A stretch of 64,000 bases of DNA, from the NCBI RefSeq assembly GCF_003415655.1, contig NZ_QRHC01000002.1, forward strand, positions 372,008 through 436,007, in the 5' to 3' direction. Each line of letters begins with the position of its first letter. Within the stretch, counting starts at the first letter, position 1. Shown here one piece after another: positions 16,668 to 24,989 of the stretch. Source of the stretch: Vibrio maerlii (GTDB taxonomy: Bacteria > Pseudomonadota > Gammaproteobacteria > Enterobacterales > Vibrionaceae). The position numbers and the translations under genes were made by a program. The notes below the pieces were generated by a model that saw only the letters and a list, made by a program, of their open reading frames with translations, had not been told where the DNA came from and did not search any database.

Positions 16668-16699
16668 CTGTCTGATCCTAAACTGTTCAGACAGGTTTT
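16668..16699 (+). terminator. Terminator after the DMT transporter gene
   Basis: An 8-bp perfect stem CTGTCTGA/TCAGACAG followed by GTTTTA. The rest of 16645-16973 is non-coding and holds the two operator copies listed next. Confidence 0.75.
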
Positions 16700-16752
16700 A
16701 TCACTTCCTTTTGCACTTCATAAAATCCCACCAATTTACGAAAAGCCAGAAA

Positions 16753-16769
16753 AGACATCTGATATATCA
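16753..16769. promoter_or_regulatory. Upstream operator copy for the SDR-MFS-lactonase operon
   Basis: On the minus strand 14 of 17 positions match the regulon consensus. It also contains the perfect palindrome CTGATATATCAG (16759-16770). It lies about 205 bp before the SDR start. Confidence 0.5.
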
Positions 16770-16925
16770 GCCTAGTTAGCCTTCTCGCACCAGCCCAAAA
16801 ATGTGCATCAGATCAACATTAACCCATTTAAGTATTATAAAAATCAATTTAAGATCTCTTTTTTATAAATTAAACCCGTAGATATAAAACAATTTGAGTT
16901 TTATCCCGTTAATTAAAATCAACAC

Positions 16926-16949
16926 TGATATATTAGACCTTAGATATCA
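16926..16949. promoter_or_regulatory. Extended regulon operator (N12 form) in front of the SDR gene
   Basis: TGATAT (16926-16931) and ATATCA (16944-16949) are 12 bp apart, the same spacing as at 11255-11278. It ends 24 bp before the start codon, almost the same distance as at 11306. Confidence 0.7.
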
Positions 16950-16973
16950 AAACAATCTCACAAGGAAACTGGC

Positions 16974-17792
16974 ATGAAGAAAATCGTAGTTACTGGTGCA
17001 ACCGGTCATTTAGGAAAGAAGGTATATGACTACTTGAGCGCTAGAGATGATCTGGATGTTTGGGGATTAGACATCCGCCCGAGTGATGATGAAAAAATTA
17101 TTGTTGGCGACATCACTCAATATGAAGATCGTTGGGCAAGTGTATTTGAGGGCTGCTATGGCGTCATTCACCTAGCTGCTGACCGCGACAACCAATGTGG
17201 TTGGGAATCGGCTATCCCAAATAATATCGATGCTTCTTACAACGTATTCCATGCAGCCTCAAAGCATAACGTAAAACGCTTTGTATTTGCGAGTTCCAAC
17301 TGGGTTGTTGGCGGCTATCGCTTCGTCAATGCCAACTTAACTCCAGATATTACCCCAAATCCAGTCAATCCATATGGAGTAACCAAGCTAGTCGGTGAGC
17401 GGACTGGCCAGTACTTTGCGGATCATCATGGTATGGACGTTGTTAGTGCTCGTATCGGTTGGACTCAATGGACCCACGATAATCAGCCAGGTTCACACAT
17501 GGAAATGGGCCGATGGGGACAGTTGATGTGGTTAAGTGACCGAGATTACTTACATGGCATGGAGCAATCACTATTTGCCGATATCAATGGCCATGTCGTA
17601 GTGAACCTCATGTCGAACAATAAGGGCATGAAGTGGTGTCTTGAAAGCTCGAAGAAAGCTATTGGTTATGAGCCACAAGACGGCTCTCCTGCGGACCTGC
17701 CACTCGAGGTCCGCATCAAAGAAATTTTTGCTTGGATGGGCCAACGCTGCATCCCGGCATTAAGTAAATGGATTAACAATCCAAGTTTCTAA
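16974..17792 (+). CDS. NAD(P)-dependent SDR, uronate/aldose dehydrogenase-like
   Basis: The protein has 272 residues. It opens MKKIVVTGATGHLGKKV (G-x-x-G-x-x-G). VIHLAADRDN and FASSNWVVGGYRF follow, then NPYGVTKLVGER carries the Y-x-x-x-K catalytic pair (about residues 137-141). The extended-SDR layout with a S-S-N-x-V block and W-rich C-terminus resembles uronate dehydrogenase, which oxidises C1 of D-galacturonate or D-glucuronate to the aldarolactone, or a related aldose 1-dehydrogenase. The operon continues with a sugar porter and a lactonase, which fits oxidation of an imported sugar to a lactone that is then opened. The ribosome site AAGGAAA is strong. The sugar is not determined. Confidence 0.8.
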   Translation: MKKIVVTGATGHLGKKVYDYLSARDDLDVWGLDIRPSDDEKIIVGDITQYEDRWASVFEGCYGVIHLAADRDNQCGWESAIPNNIDASYNVFHAASKHNVKRFVFASSNWVVGGYRFVNANLTPDITPNPVNPYGVTKLVGERTGQYFADHHGMDVVSARIGWTQWTHDNQPGSHMEMGRWGQLMWLSDRDYLHGMEQSLFADINGHVVVNLMSNNKGMKWCLESSKKAIGYEPQDGSPADLPLEVRIKEIFAWMGQRCIPALSKWINNPSF

Positions 17793-17875
17793 ATTCCTTC
17801 CTTAAAAGTTGCACAGACAACTGTTGGTTAGGGAAATCTAAAGTCAAAAAAACACGTGATCATTAGGAAAATGAT

Positions 17876-19306
17876 ATGAACAAAGCACATAGTAATGGAT
17901 ACCTATGGTTTATCTGTCTCGTTTCTGCCCTAGGTGGATTCTTTTTCGGATTTGACCTCATTGTTATCTCAGGCACCATCTCCCTCGTAAAAGCACAATT
18001 TGGTTTCTTGCCTTGGCAAGAAGGCTTCTTTGTAAGTAGTGCAGTCGTCGGCTGTATTGCTGGTACTGCACTGGCAGGTAAGCTCAGTGACCGATACGGC
18101 CGTAAAAAGAACCTGTTCTTAGCCGCATTAGTTCTGTTTATCTCAGCAATGGGTTGTACATTTGCAACCGACGCAAATACGCTGATTTTCTTCCGTCTAA
18201 TCGGTGGGTTCGGTGTTGGTATCGCAACGCTTATTTCACCACTGTATATTTCAGAGATCTCACCTACCAATGTTCGTGGTCGAATGATCACTCTATTCCA
18301 GTTTGCTATTACCGTGGGCATCATGATTTCTTTGTTCTCTAATGCAGGGATTCAAAGTTACTCGAATTCTCTGATTGCGAGCGGAAATACTGAAGGTTTG
18401 ATTGGTTGGTTATTTGGCTCAGAAGCATGGCGCGGTATGTTCCTAGCGGAAGGTATTCCTGGCATCGTTTTCGTGTTGATGTGTCTTGTGATTCCAGAGT
18501 CACCACGTTGGTTGATTGCCAACAACCGTGAGAAAGAAGCACGCGTAATCATCGAGAAAGTAGCAGGTAAATCGGAAGCAAATTCTCTTGTTCAAGATCT
18601 GAAAAACGTAATCTCAGAAGAGACTGGTAAATTTGCCGACCTCTTCAAAGGTGGAAACAAAAAAGCACTTAAGATTGCTGTTGCGCTCTCTTTCTTCTCT
18701 GAAATGAGTGGTATTACTGTAGTCTTCTTCTACGGTCCCACTATCCTAGAGAAAGCAGGCTTGTCTCTTGGTGATTCACTCGGTGGTTTTGCGATTATCG
18801 GTATCGTAAACGTCATCTTTACTGTTATCGCTTTATGGTTGATGGATATTGCTGGCCGTAAAAAGTTACTTCTTACCGGTACAATTGGTGTGATCATCGC
18901 TCACTCTTTGATTGGTATGCTGTTCTTAAATGGTCAAGACTCAGGCATGCTGTTGGTGTTCCTAATGTGTGCTTTCGTAGCGTTCTTCGCTTTCTCTATG
19001 GGTCCAATCAAGTTTGTTGTTATGAACGAAATTTTCCCAACCAAAGTTCGCGGACGTGCGGTAGCGATTGCAACCATCATGGTTTGGGTATGTCAGGCTT
19101 TCTTGAACCAGTTCTTCCCAATGCTTCGTGAAATCATTCCAGTGGGTGCGATCTTCTTGTTCTTCGCAGCAATCTTGATTCCTCAAATAATCTTCACCTT
19201 AAAAGTGATGCCAGAAACTAAAGGCATGTCACTCGAAGAGATTGAGCTGCAATGGAAAGCTCAAGATGAAGAAACTGAGCGTAAGCTTCAATCTGAAAAA
19301 GCATAA
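17876..19306 (+). CDS. MFS sugar porter (sugar/H+ symporter)
   Basis: The protein has 476 residues and 12 membrane segments. Sugar-porter signatures are present in order: GGFFFGFDLIVISGT in segment 1, GKLSDRYGRKKNLF after segment 2, PESPRWLIANNREKEA before the central loop, DIAGRKKLLL after segment 8, and PETKGMSLEEIE after segment 12. Relatives are XylE/GalP/AraE-type proton symporters for neutral monosaccharides. It lies between a sugar dehydrogenase and a lactonase, so it probably brings in the sugar they oxidise. A 12-bp perfect stem-loop follows. Confidence 0.92.
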   Translation: MNKAHSNGYLWFICLVSALGGFFFGFDLIVISGTISLVKAQFGFLPWQEGFFVSSAVVGCIAGTALAGKLSDRYGRKKNLFLAALVLFISAMGCTFATDANTLIFFRLIGGFGVGIATLISPLYISEISPTNVRGRMITLFQFAITVGIMISLFSNAGIQSYSNSLIASGNTEGLIGWLFGSEAWRGMFLAEGIPGIVFVLMCLVIPESPRWLIANNREKEARVIIEKVAGKSEANSLVQDLKNVISEETGKFADLFKGGNKKALKIAVALSFFSEMSGITVVFFYGPTILEKAGLSLGDSLGGFAIIGIVNVIFTVIALWLMDIAGRKKLLLTGTIGVIIAHSLIGMLFLNGQDSGMLLVFLMCAFVAFFAFSMGPIKFVVMNEIFPTKVRGRAVAIATIMVWVCQAFLNQFFPMLREIIPVGAIFLFFAAILIPQIIFTLKVMPETKGMSLEEIELQWKAQDEETERKLQSEKA

Positions 19307-19320
19307 GTATAATAACTAAC

Positions 19321-19353
19321 ACACATCCAAGCTTCAGCTTGGATGTGTTATTT
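19321..19353 (+). terminator. Strong stem-loop between the sugar porter and lactonase genes
   Basis: ACACATCCAAGC pairs perfectly with GCTTGGATGTGT over a TTCA loop, followed by TATTTT. Only 18 bp later the lactonase start appears, so it may give partial termination. Confidence 0.75.
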
Positions 19354-19370
19354 TAAGGAATAGCGTAAAC

Positions 19371-20543
19371 ATGAGTAAACAAGCTTCCGTATCCAATGCT
19401 CGCTTTATGTATACAGCAAGTTATACATACCCCCACTTTGCCCCAGGTGCATCGAAACAAAGTTCCGCTAAAGGGATTTCAGTCTACAAGATTGAAACTG
19501 ATGGTTCATTAGAGCTCATACAAATCATCGAAACCCCTAACCCATCATTTATCACTTTAAACAAAGACAACACCATGCTTTACACTGTAAATGAGCTTGG
19601 TGTAGATGATAAAAAATTGGAAGGCATGGTAAGTGCTTTCAACATCAACCAACAAAGCGGTGAGCTCTCTTTTGTTAACTCTCAACCTACCCACGGCAAT
19701 TGGCCATGCCATTGCGAGGTCGACGCAAGTGGTCGCTTCTTGATGAGTGCAAACTATGGCAGTGCTAATTTTGTGACTCATCCAATCAATGAAGATGGCA
19801 GCTTAGGTGAATGTGTTTATCAACACACAAACAAAGCGAATGGCTCTGGTGCTGAAGCAAACCGCCAATCAGCATCACACCCGCATATGATTACCAACAG
19901 CCCTTCAGGTAAGTATGTACTTGGCGTCGACTTAGGTATTGACCAAATTCTGTGTTGGACCATGGGAGAAAATGGCAGCTTGGACTCGGCTCCAGTTCCT
20001 ATTGCCAACATAGCCTCAGGTAACGGCCCAAGACACCTAGTTTTCCACCCGTCCGAGAAAGCAGTTTATGTACTCAACGAGCTCTCTTCTTCTATTGATG
20101 TGTTCCGCTTTTATAGTGAAAGAGGAAGCATGATATGGACGCAATCTATCTCAATGTTGCCAACAGATAGTGACTATGTTCGCCCAGACTTCGACCCAAC
20201 AAATCCTGGTAAAGTGATGCCCGGTGGTAATACTGGTGGCGAAATCTGTATCGACTCTAAAGGCAACTACCTTTACGCTAGCAACCGTGGAATGAATTCA
20301 GTCGCGCAATTCAAAGTGTCCCCTGAAACCTTCAAACTGACCGCATTAGACTGGGCACCAACGCAAGGCGATTGCCCGCGAGGCATGGCTATTGAGCCTG
20401 ACGATTGTCACCTGTGTATCGGAAACCAAAACTCAGATCGAATCACACGGTTCACGATCGATCGTCAAACCGGGTTACTCAATACGAAGCCGACCTTTAT
20501 CGATACACCAACACCTGTTGATTTTGCATTTATTGGTTACTAA
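19371..20543 (+). CDS. Lactonase, 6-phosphogluconolactonase (YbhE-like) seven-bladed propeller family
   Basis: The protein has 390 residues without a signal peptide. Repeating propeller blades carry patterns such as GISVYKIETDGSLELIQ, GRFLMSANYGSANFVTHPINEDGSL, GNGPRHLVFHPSEKAVYVLNE and CPRGMAIEPDDCHL. The GPRHLxFHP and NE motifs are diagnostic of the Pgl/lactonase family, which hydrolyses sugar lactones in the cytosol. Its place after the dehydrogenase and sugar porter suggests it opens the lactone made by the SDR. Some members act on 6-phosphogluconolactone, others on unphosphorylated aldono- or aldarolactones. Confidence 0.88.
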   Translation: MSKQASVSNARFMYTASYTYPHFAPGASKQSSAKGISVYKIETDGSLELIQIIETPNPSFITLNKDNTMLYTVNELGVDDKKLEGMVSAFNINQQSGELSFVNSQPTHGNWPCHCEVDASGRFLMSANYGSANFVTHPINEDGSLGECVYQHTNKANGSGAEANRQSASHPHMITNSPSGKYVLGVDLGIDQILCWTMGENGSLDSAPVPIANIASGNGPRHLVFHPSEKAVYVLNELSSSIDVFRFYSERGSMIWTQSISMLPTDSDYVRPDFDPTNPGKVMPGGNTGGEICIDSKGNYLYASNRGMNSVAQFKVSPETFKLTALDWAPTQGDCPRGMAIEPDDCHLCIGNQNSDRITRFTIDRQTGLLNTKPTFIDTPTPVDFAFIGY

Positions 20544-20988
20544 CAAATCGTCCGATTTCGCTGATAAGCTATTCAATGAATACTAAAAGTCATTGTTCAT
20601 CTACAGGTAATGTTGTGATGACAGTGACTTTTAGTCAACATTAATTTGTATTACTTAACTAAGAGAAGGATGTTTAGAGTTAACCAATAAGTACAAACCC
20701 TCAACAATCTAAATTCTTGCTTATCTCCCCTCTCTCAATCTCAATAAATTGACCAGGATAATGAGCCGCAGTTATAGCATTAATCCTTATTATACAAAGG
20801 AATGATTACCCTTACCTTACCCAAACCATCGGTAAATATGTCAGTTTTGTTACCTATCTCACTTGTATGATTTATAACCCATTCCACTTCTGATTCATCG
20901 TCACAATTTTGAGTTATTGTACTACAAATAAGCATGTTCAATAGTTAGTATCCAATCGACTAAAAAATGACTAACAAAAGGTCTTACG
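20544..20988. promoter_or_regulatory. Non-coding stretch upstream of the symporter gene, with hairpin and palindrome
   Basis: No gene is visible. An 11-bp perfect stem (ACTAAAAGTCA 20582-20592 with TGACTTTTAGT 20625-20635, 32-nt loop) probably ends the lactonase transcript. TTGTA-C-TACAA at 20917-20927 is a perfect palindrome about 60 bp before the symporter start and is a candidate regulator site. A second looser inverted pair, GGTAA...TTACC, lies near 20831-20854. Confidence 0.5.
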
Positions 20989-22767
20989 ATGGAACTTAAT
21001 ACCCTTATTGTAGGCATCTACTTCTTGTTCTTAATGGCAATTGGTTGGATGTTTAGAACATTTACAAGCACTACCAGCGACTACTTCCGCGGAGGCGGTA
21101 GCATGTTGTGGTGGATGGTTGGTGCAACCGCGTTTATGACTCAATTCAGTGCATGGACATTTACTGGTGCGGCAGGTAAAGCGTATGCAGATGGCTTCGC
21201 AGTAGCGGTCATCTTCCTTGCGAACGCGTTCGGTTATCTAATGAATTACCTATACTTCGCACCAAAATTCCGTCAACTACGTGTGGTTACGGTAATCGAA
21301 GCAATTCGTATGCGTTTTGGTAAGTTCAACGAGCAAGTGTTTACTTGGTCTGGCATGCCAAACAGCGTGATCTCAGCAGGTATCTGGCTGAATGGTCTCG
21401 CAATCATTGCATCGGGTATTTTCGGCTTCGACATGACGACGACGATTGTTGTGACGGGTCTGGTTGTACTTGTCATGTCAGTGACGGGTGGCTCATGGGC
21501 GGTAATCGCTTCTGACTTTATGCAGATGGTGATCATCATGGCAGTAACAGTGACTTGTGCTGTGGTTGCTATCGTTCAGGGTGGTGGTGTTACTGAAATC
21601 ATCAACAACTTCCCAGTAGAAGAAGGTGCGTCCTTCGTATCCGGTAACAACCTAAACTACCTAAGCATCTTTGGTATTTGGGCATTCTTTATCTTCTTCA
21701 AACAATTCAGCATTACCAACAACATGTTGAACTCTTACCGCTATCTTGCAGCAAAAGACTCAAAGAACGCGAAGAAAGCTGCGCTACTTGCATGTATCCT
21801 GATGACCATGGGCCCACTGATTTGGTTCATGCCTTCTTGGTTCATTGCAGGTCAAGGTGTTGATCTAGCAGCACAATACCCAGACGCAGGTTCTAAAGCG
21901 GGTGACTTCGCATACCTATACTTCGTTCAAGAGTACATGCCAGCGGGTATGGTAGGTCTATTAATTGCCGCGATGTTCGCAGCAACAATGTCTTCAATGG
22001 ATTCGGGACTAAACCGTAATTCAGGTATCTTCGTTAAAAACTTCTACGAGCCAATCCTGCGCCCTCATGCAACGGAAAAAGAGCTTGTAGTGGTATCTAA
22101 ACTGACTTCAACCTTCTTTGGTGTTGCCATCATCTTGGTTGCTCTATTCATCAACTCACTAAAAGGCTTAAGTCTTTTCGACACCATGATGTATGTGGGT
22201 GCACTGATCGGCTTCCCTATGACGATTCCAGCGTTCTGTGGCTTCTTCATTAAGAAGACTCCGGACTGGGCTGGCTGGGGCACACTGGTTGTTGGTGGTG
22301 TTGTATCTTACTTCGTTGGCTTTGTCATCACAGCAGAAATGGTACAGAACTGGTTCAACCTGGAGCCATTAACAGGTCGTGAATGGTCTGACTTGAAAGT
22401 GGCTATCGGCCTAATCGGTCACCTTATCTTCACTGCAGGTTTCTTCTTACTATCAACGCTGTTCTACAAGCCACTTTCGGAAGAGCGCCAGAAGAACGTA
22501 GACAAGTTCTTCGAGAACCTCAGCACGCCACTAGTTGCGGAATCAACTGAACAGAAGAAGTTAGATAACAAACAGCGCCGTATGCTGGGTTCACTCATTG
22601 CAGTTGCGGGTGTTGGTGTTATGACCATGTTCGTCCTACCAAACCCAATGTGGGGACGTCTCATCTTTGTGTTCTGTGGTGTGATTGTTCTAGCGGTTGG
22701 TCTGCTACTAGTGAAAGCCGTTGACGACAAAGTTGAACAAGCTTCTGAAGTCGCAACTGAAAACTAA
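20989..22767 (+). CDS. Sodium:solute symporter (SSS family)
   Basis: The protein has 592 residues and about 13-14 hydrophobic segments. Segment 2 region FRGGGSMLWWMVGATAFMTQFSAWTFTGAAGKAYADG matches the SSS sodium-site signature, and LLIAAMFAATMSSMDSGLNRNSGIFVKNFYEP contains the conserved A-x-x-S-S-x-D-S block. The family imports sugars, sugar acids or amino acids with Na+. In vibrios similar symporters (ToaA/B-type) take up unsaturated uronate products of alginate lyases, and the next gene is a PL6 lyase, so uptake of lyase products is a reasonable inference. A GC-rich stem-loop separates the two genes. Confidence 0.9.
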   Translation: MELNTLIVGIYFLFLMAIGWMFRTFTSTTSDYFRGGGSMLWWMVGATAFMTQFSAWTFTGAAGKAYADGFAVAVIFLANAFGYLMNYLYFAPKFRQLRVVTVIEAIRMRFGKFNEQVFTWSGMPNSVISAGIWLNGLAIIASGIFGFDMTTTIVVTGLVVLVMSVTGGSWAVIASDFMQMVIIMAVTVTCAVVAIVQGGGVTEIINNFPVEEGASFVSGNNLNYLSIFGIWAFFIFFKQFSITNNMLNSYRYLAAKDSKNAKKAALLACILMTMGPLIWFMPSWFIAGQGVDLAAQYPDAGSKAGDFAYLYFVQEYMPAGMVGLLIAAMFAATMSSMDSGLNRNSGIFVKNFYEPILRPHATEKELVVVSKLTSTFFGVAIILVALFINSLKGLSLFDTMMYVGALIGFPMTIPAFCGFFIKKTPDWAGWGTLVVGGVVSYFVGFVITAEMVQNWFNLEPLTGREWSDLKVAIGLIGHLIFTAGFFLLSTLFYKPLSEERQKNVDKFFENLSTPLVAESTEQKKLDNKQRRMLGSLIAVAGVGVMTMFVLPNPMWGRLIFVFCGVIVLAVGLLLVKAVDDKVEQASEVATEN

Positions 22768-22781
22768 CCTTCTACCTTATC

Positions 22782-22805
22782 AAGCGGCCGTTATGCGGCC
22801 GCTTT
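22782..22805 (+). terminator. GC-rich stem-loop between the symporter and PL6 lyase genes
   Basis: AAGCGGCC/GGCCGCTT, 8 bp with a 7-nt loop and a short T-run. It can act as terminator or as an attenuator before the lyase. Confidence 0.7.
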
Positions 22806-22831
22806 CTGTTCCCAAACATAAGATCAAATCA

Positions 22832-24445
22832 ATGAATAAAACACTAATCAGTGGCGTTATCGCTGCCTCTATTTCTGCCCTAACCCTAGTGGGTTGCAAT
22901 TCCTTACCAAGCCAAACAACCGAGGCAGCTGATCCTGCAATTGTTGAAACAGCAGTCAATGAGATTACTAGAGATTACCTATTAGCAACGAACCGCCTGA
23001 ATGCTGTTGATGGAAGCTCGATTGAAGTTCAATCCGCAGATGCCGTAGAGTCCCTCAAACAACAAATAGAGAACGCAACAGACGGTTCAACCATTATCAT
23101 TCCTGCTGGTAAATACGCCGATCTTGATGTCGTGACCATCAAAGCGAACAACATCACCATCAAGGCAGAACAACCTGGGAGCGTTTGGCTAACAGGCTTG
23201 GTTCAACTTCGCCTTGAGGGCAACAACATCACAATCGATAGCCTTGTATTCACTGAAGGTGGTCCTGCGGAACGCTTTGGTGGTGTGCGAATGATGGGTA
23301 ACGACAACACGCTACAAAACTCTACCTTCTACTACTTCAACCACGCTTACGAATACCAACCAGACGAGCGTCGATCAGAGTATCCGAAGTACTTGTGGGT
23401 CTCTCTGTGGGGTAAAGATGGCAAGGTGCTCAACAACCGTTTTGAAGGCAAGCAAAAGCGCGGTACGCTGATTGGTGTTCAAAAAGATGACACTCCAGAT
23501 AATCACCTCATCGACAACAACATTTTCTTGGACCAAAAACCAAACCAGTTCAATGAGTTCGATATCAAAGAAGCGATCCGCTACAACGGCAACAGCTGGG
23601 AAGCGATTCGAATTGGTGATTCAAAATCTTCACAATGGGAATCTAACTCTAAGTTCACTAACAATCTGATGATCGACATGGATGGTGAACGTGAGCTTAT
23701 CTCCATTAAATCAGGCGGCAATGAGATTTCAGGCAACACCATCTTCGAAAGTGCCTCACTGATCTCCCTTCGTCACGGCAAAGCGAACACCGTGAAAGAC
23801 AACGTGATTTTGGGTAATGAAAAACTGCTCACTGGCGGTATGCGTATTTACGATGAAGACCATATAATCGAGAACAACTACATTACTGGCACACGTGGAC
23901 GTGATGGTGAGATTGAAGGCAATGCAGATCTGCGCGGCGGTATCGTAATCAACACCGGTATCATCGATGTTGCCAACAATGAGAAGCTAGACCAAGCGGT
24001 AAAAGGCAAGGAGCTCAACAAACAGTGGACGCCAAAGAACATCACAGTGCGTAATAACACGCTGGTTGATACTGAGTGGGGCATTGTCTATGGCAACCAA
24101 ACACACCGTGTAAGCCTGTTCAACAACAGCGAAGTGGAGAACATTTTCGCAGGTGTGGATATTCACTTTGATAGCAACATCGTTGCCAACCAACAAGATC
24201 AGTTTGTTAGCGTGCGTGCGACAGAAGAGCTGCCGTTGGTAAATCCAACCTACAACAACGAAGTGTATGTAGGCACAGTCACTCAAGCTGAGCAAATTAC
24301 GTCTTACGCAGTAGAGCTGCCACAGAGTGAAGAAGTAAATGGCTTTACTCAATACCAAGGTGTGGGGGCTGATGTAAATTCACTTTCGGTTGTGACAGCA
24401 GAAACAGCGGGCCCCGATTATCTCCTAACAAACGCTAGCAAGTAG
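22832..24445 (+). CDS. PL6-family polysaccharide lyase, lipoprotein (alginate or chondroitin-type)
   Basis: The protein has 537 residues from ATG 22832. The frame is open upstream, but that overlaps the symporter gene, and only this start gives a proper signal. The signal peptide ends in lipobox LTLVGC with Cys22, so it is lipid-anchored. The right-handed beta-helix follows. Catalytic residues of PL6 are placed as Lys293 in LISIKSGGNEISGN and Arg314 in ISLRHGK, 21 residues apart exactly as in chondroitinase B (Lys250/Arg271). EAIRIGD and the Asn/Glu calcium ligands also match. PL6 enzymes beta-eliminate alginate (or dermatan sulfate) at the cell surface; in marine vibrios alginate is the likely substrate. 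No DEH reductase or oligoalginate lyase lies nearby. Confidence 0.9.
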   Translation: MNKTLISGVIAASISALTLVGCNSLPSQTTEAADPAIVETAVNEITRDYLLATNRLNAVDGSSIEVQSADAVESLKQQIENATDGSTIIIPAGKYADLDVVTIKANNITIKAEQPGSVWLTGLVQLRLEGNNITIDSLVFTEGGPAERFGGVRMMGNDNTLQNSTFYYFNHAYEYQPDERRSEYPKYLWVSLWGKDGKVLNNRFEGKQKRGTLIGVQKDDTPDNHLIDNNIFLDQKPNQFNEFDIKEAIRYNGNSWEAIRIGDSKSSQWESNSKFTNNLMIDMDGERELISIKSGGNEISGNTIFESASLISLRHGKANTVKDNVILGNEKLLTGGMRIYDEDHIIENNYITGTRGRDGEIEGNADLRGGIVINTGIIDVANNEKLDQAVKGKELNKQWTPKNITVRNNTLVDTEWGIVYGNQTHRVSLFNNSEVENIFAGVDIHFDSNIVANQQDQFVSVRATEELPLVNPTYNNEVYVGTVTQAEQITSYAVELPQSEEVNGFTQYQGVGADVNSLSVVTAETAGPDYLLTNASK

Positions 24446-24468
24446 TCGTCTTAGCGAGTTTGAATGTC

Positions 24469-24525
24469 AAAAGGCAGCGTCGATAGTTTGTATTAGTTCA
24501 GATAGTTCAACGCTGCCTTTTTGAT
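24469..24525 (+). terminator. Terminator after the PL6 gene
   Basis: AAAGGCAGCG pairs with CGCTGCCTTT around a long loop, followed by TTTTT. The same GGCAGC/GCTGCC stem recurs in the terminators near 26865 and 49200. Confidence 0.8.
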
Positions 24526-24561
24526 CGGTGATAATTATCTATAACCGACTCTACCTATTCA

Positions 24562-24807
24562 TTACTCTTTAGGCAGGTGACCCGTCTTCTTCGCCAGTTT
24601 CTGCATTGCCTCAGCAAAGGTTGTTGTTCCACCTTTCGCTTTAACCTGCACTACCTTATACCCCATTTTTTCCAGCGCTTGGCGCTCTTCCAAAACTGCA
24701 GCATCGTCTTGTTGACTACCCGGTACCGGCTGATGAATGTAGCACCCCTCTAGTTGACCATCTTCAACCAGTTGGTGGTGCTTCAGTGTGTTGATATCAA
24801 AATTCAT
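24562..24807 (-). CDS. Small conserved-looking hypothetical protein
   Basis: The protein has 81 residues and no signal peptide or membrane segment. It reads like a small soluble fold: an acidic N-terminal half (DGQLEGCYIHQP), a helix EERQALEKMGYKV, then a strand and loop VVQVKAKGGTTTF and a C-terminal helix with many Lys. I do not recognise the family. It stands alone between the PL6 terminator and a small DUF5062-like gene. Confidence 0.6.
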   Translation of the reverse strand: MNFDINTLKHHQLVEDGQLEGCYIHQPVPGSQQDDAAVLEERQALEKMGYKVVQVKAKGGTTTFAEAMQKLAKKTGHLPKE

Positions 24808-24956
24808 AAGTTCTTTTGCCTAAATGGGGGTTGTCTGTGGAGGTCACATCTATTTGATAGTTTGTACCTTAAGGCATTTTAGCTATAAAAAGCCAATGTA
24901 AAATCCGACATTCATTGACTGTTACCCAGTACAGTTTGCACCCGCATAAAACAAAA

Positions 24957-24980
24957 AAGGCGAACCAACCGATTCGCCTT
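24957..24980 (-). terminator. Terminator of the DUF5062-like gene
   Basis: An 8-bp stem AAGGCGAA/TTCGCCTT, followed on the minus strand by TTTTTTGTTTT. Confidence 0.85.
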
Positions 24981-24989
24981 ACTGATTCT

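Noticed and set aside
22721..22831. Longer N-terminus for the PL6 lyase
   Set aside because: It overlaps the symporter gene and a terminator stem, and would bury the signal peptide with its lipobox.
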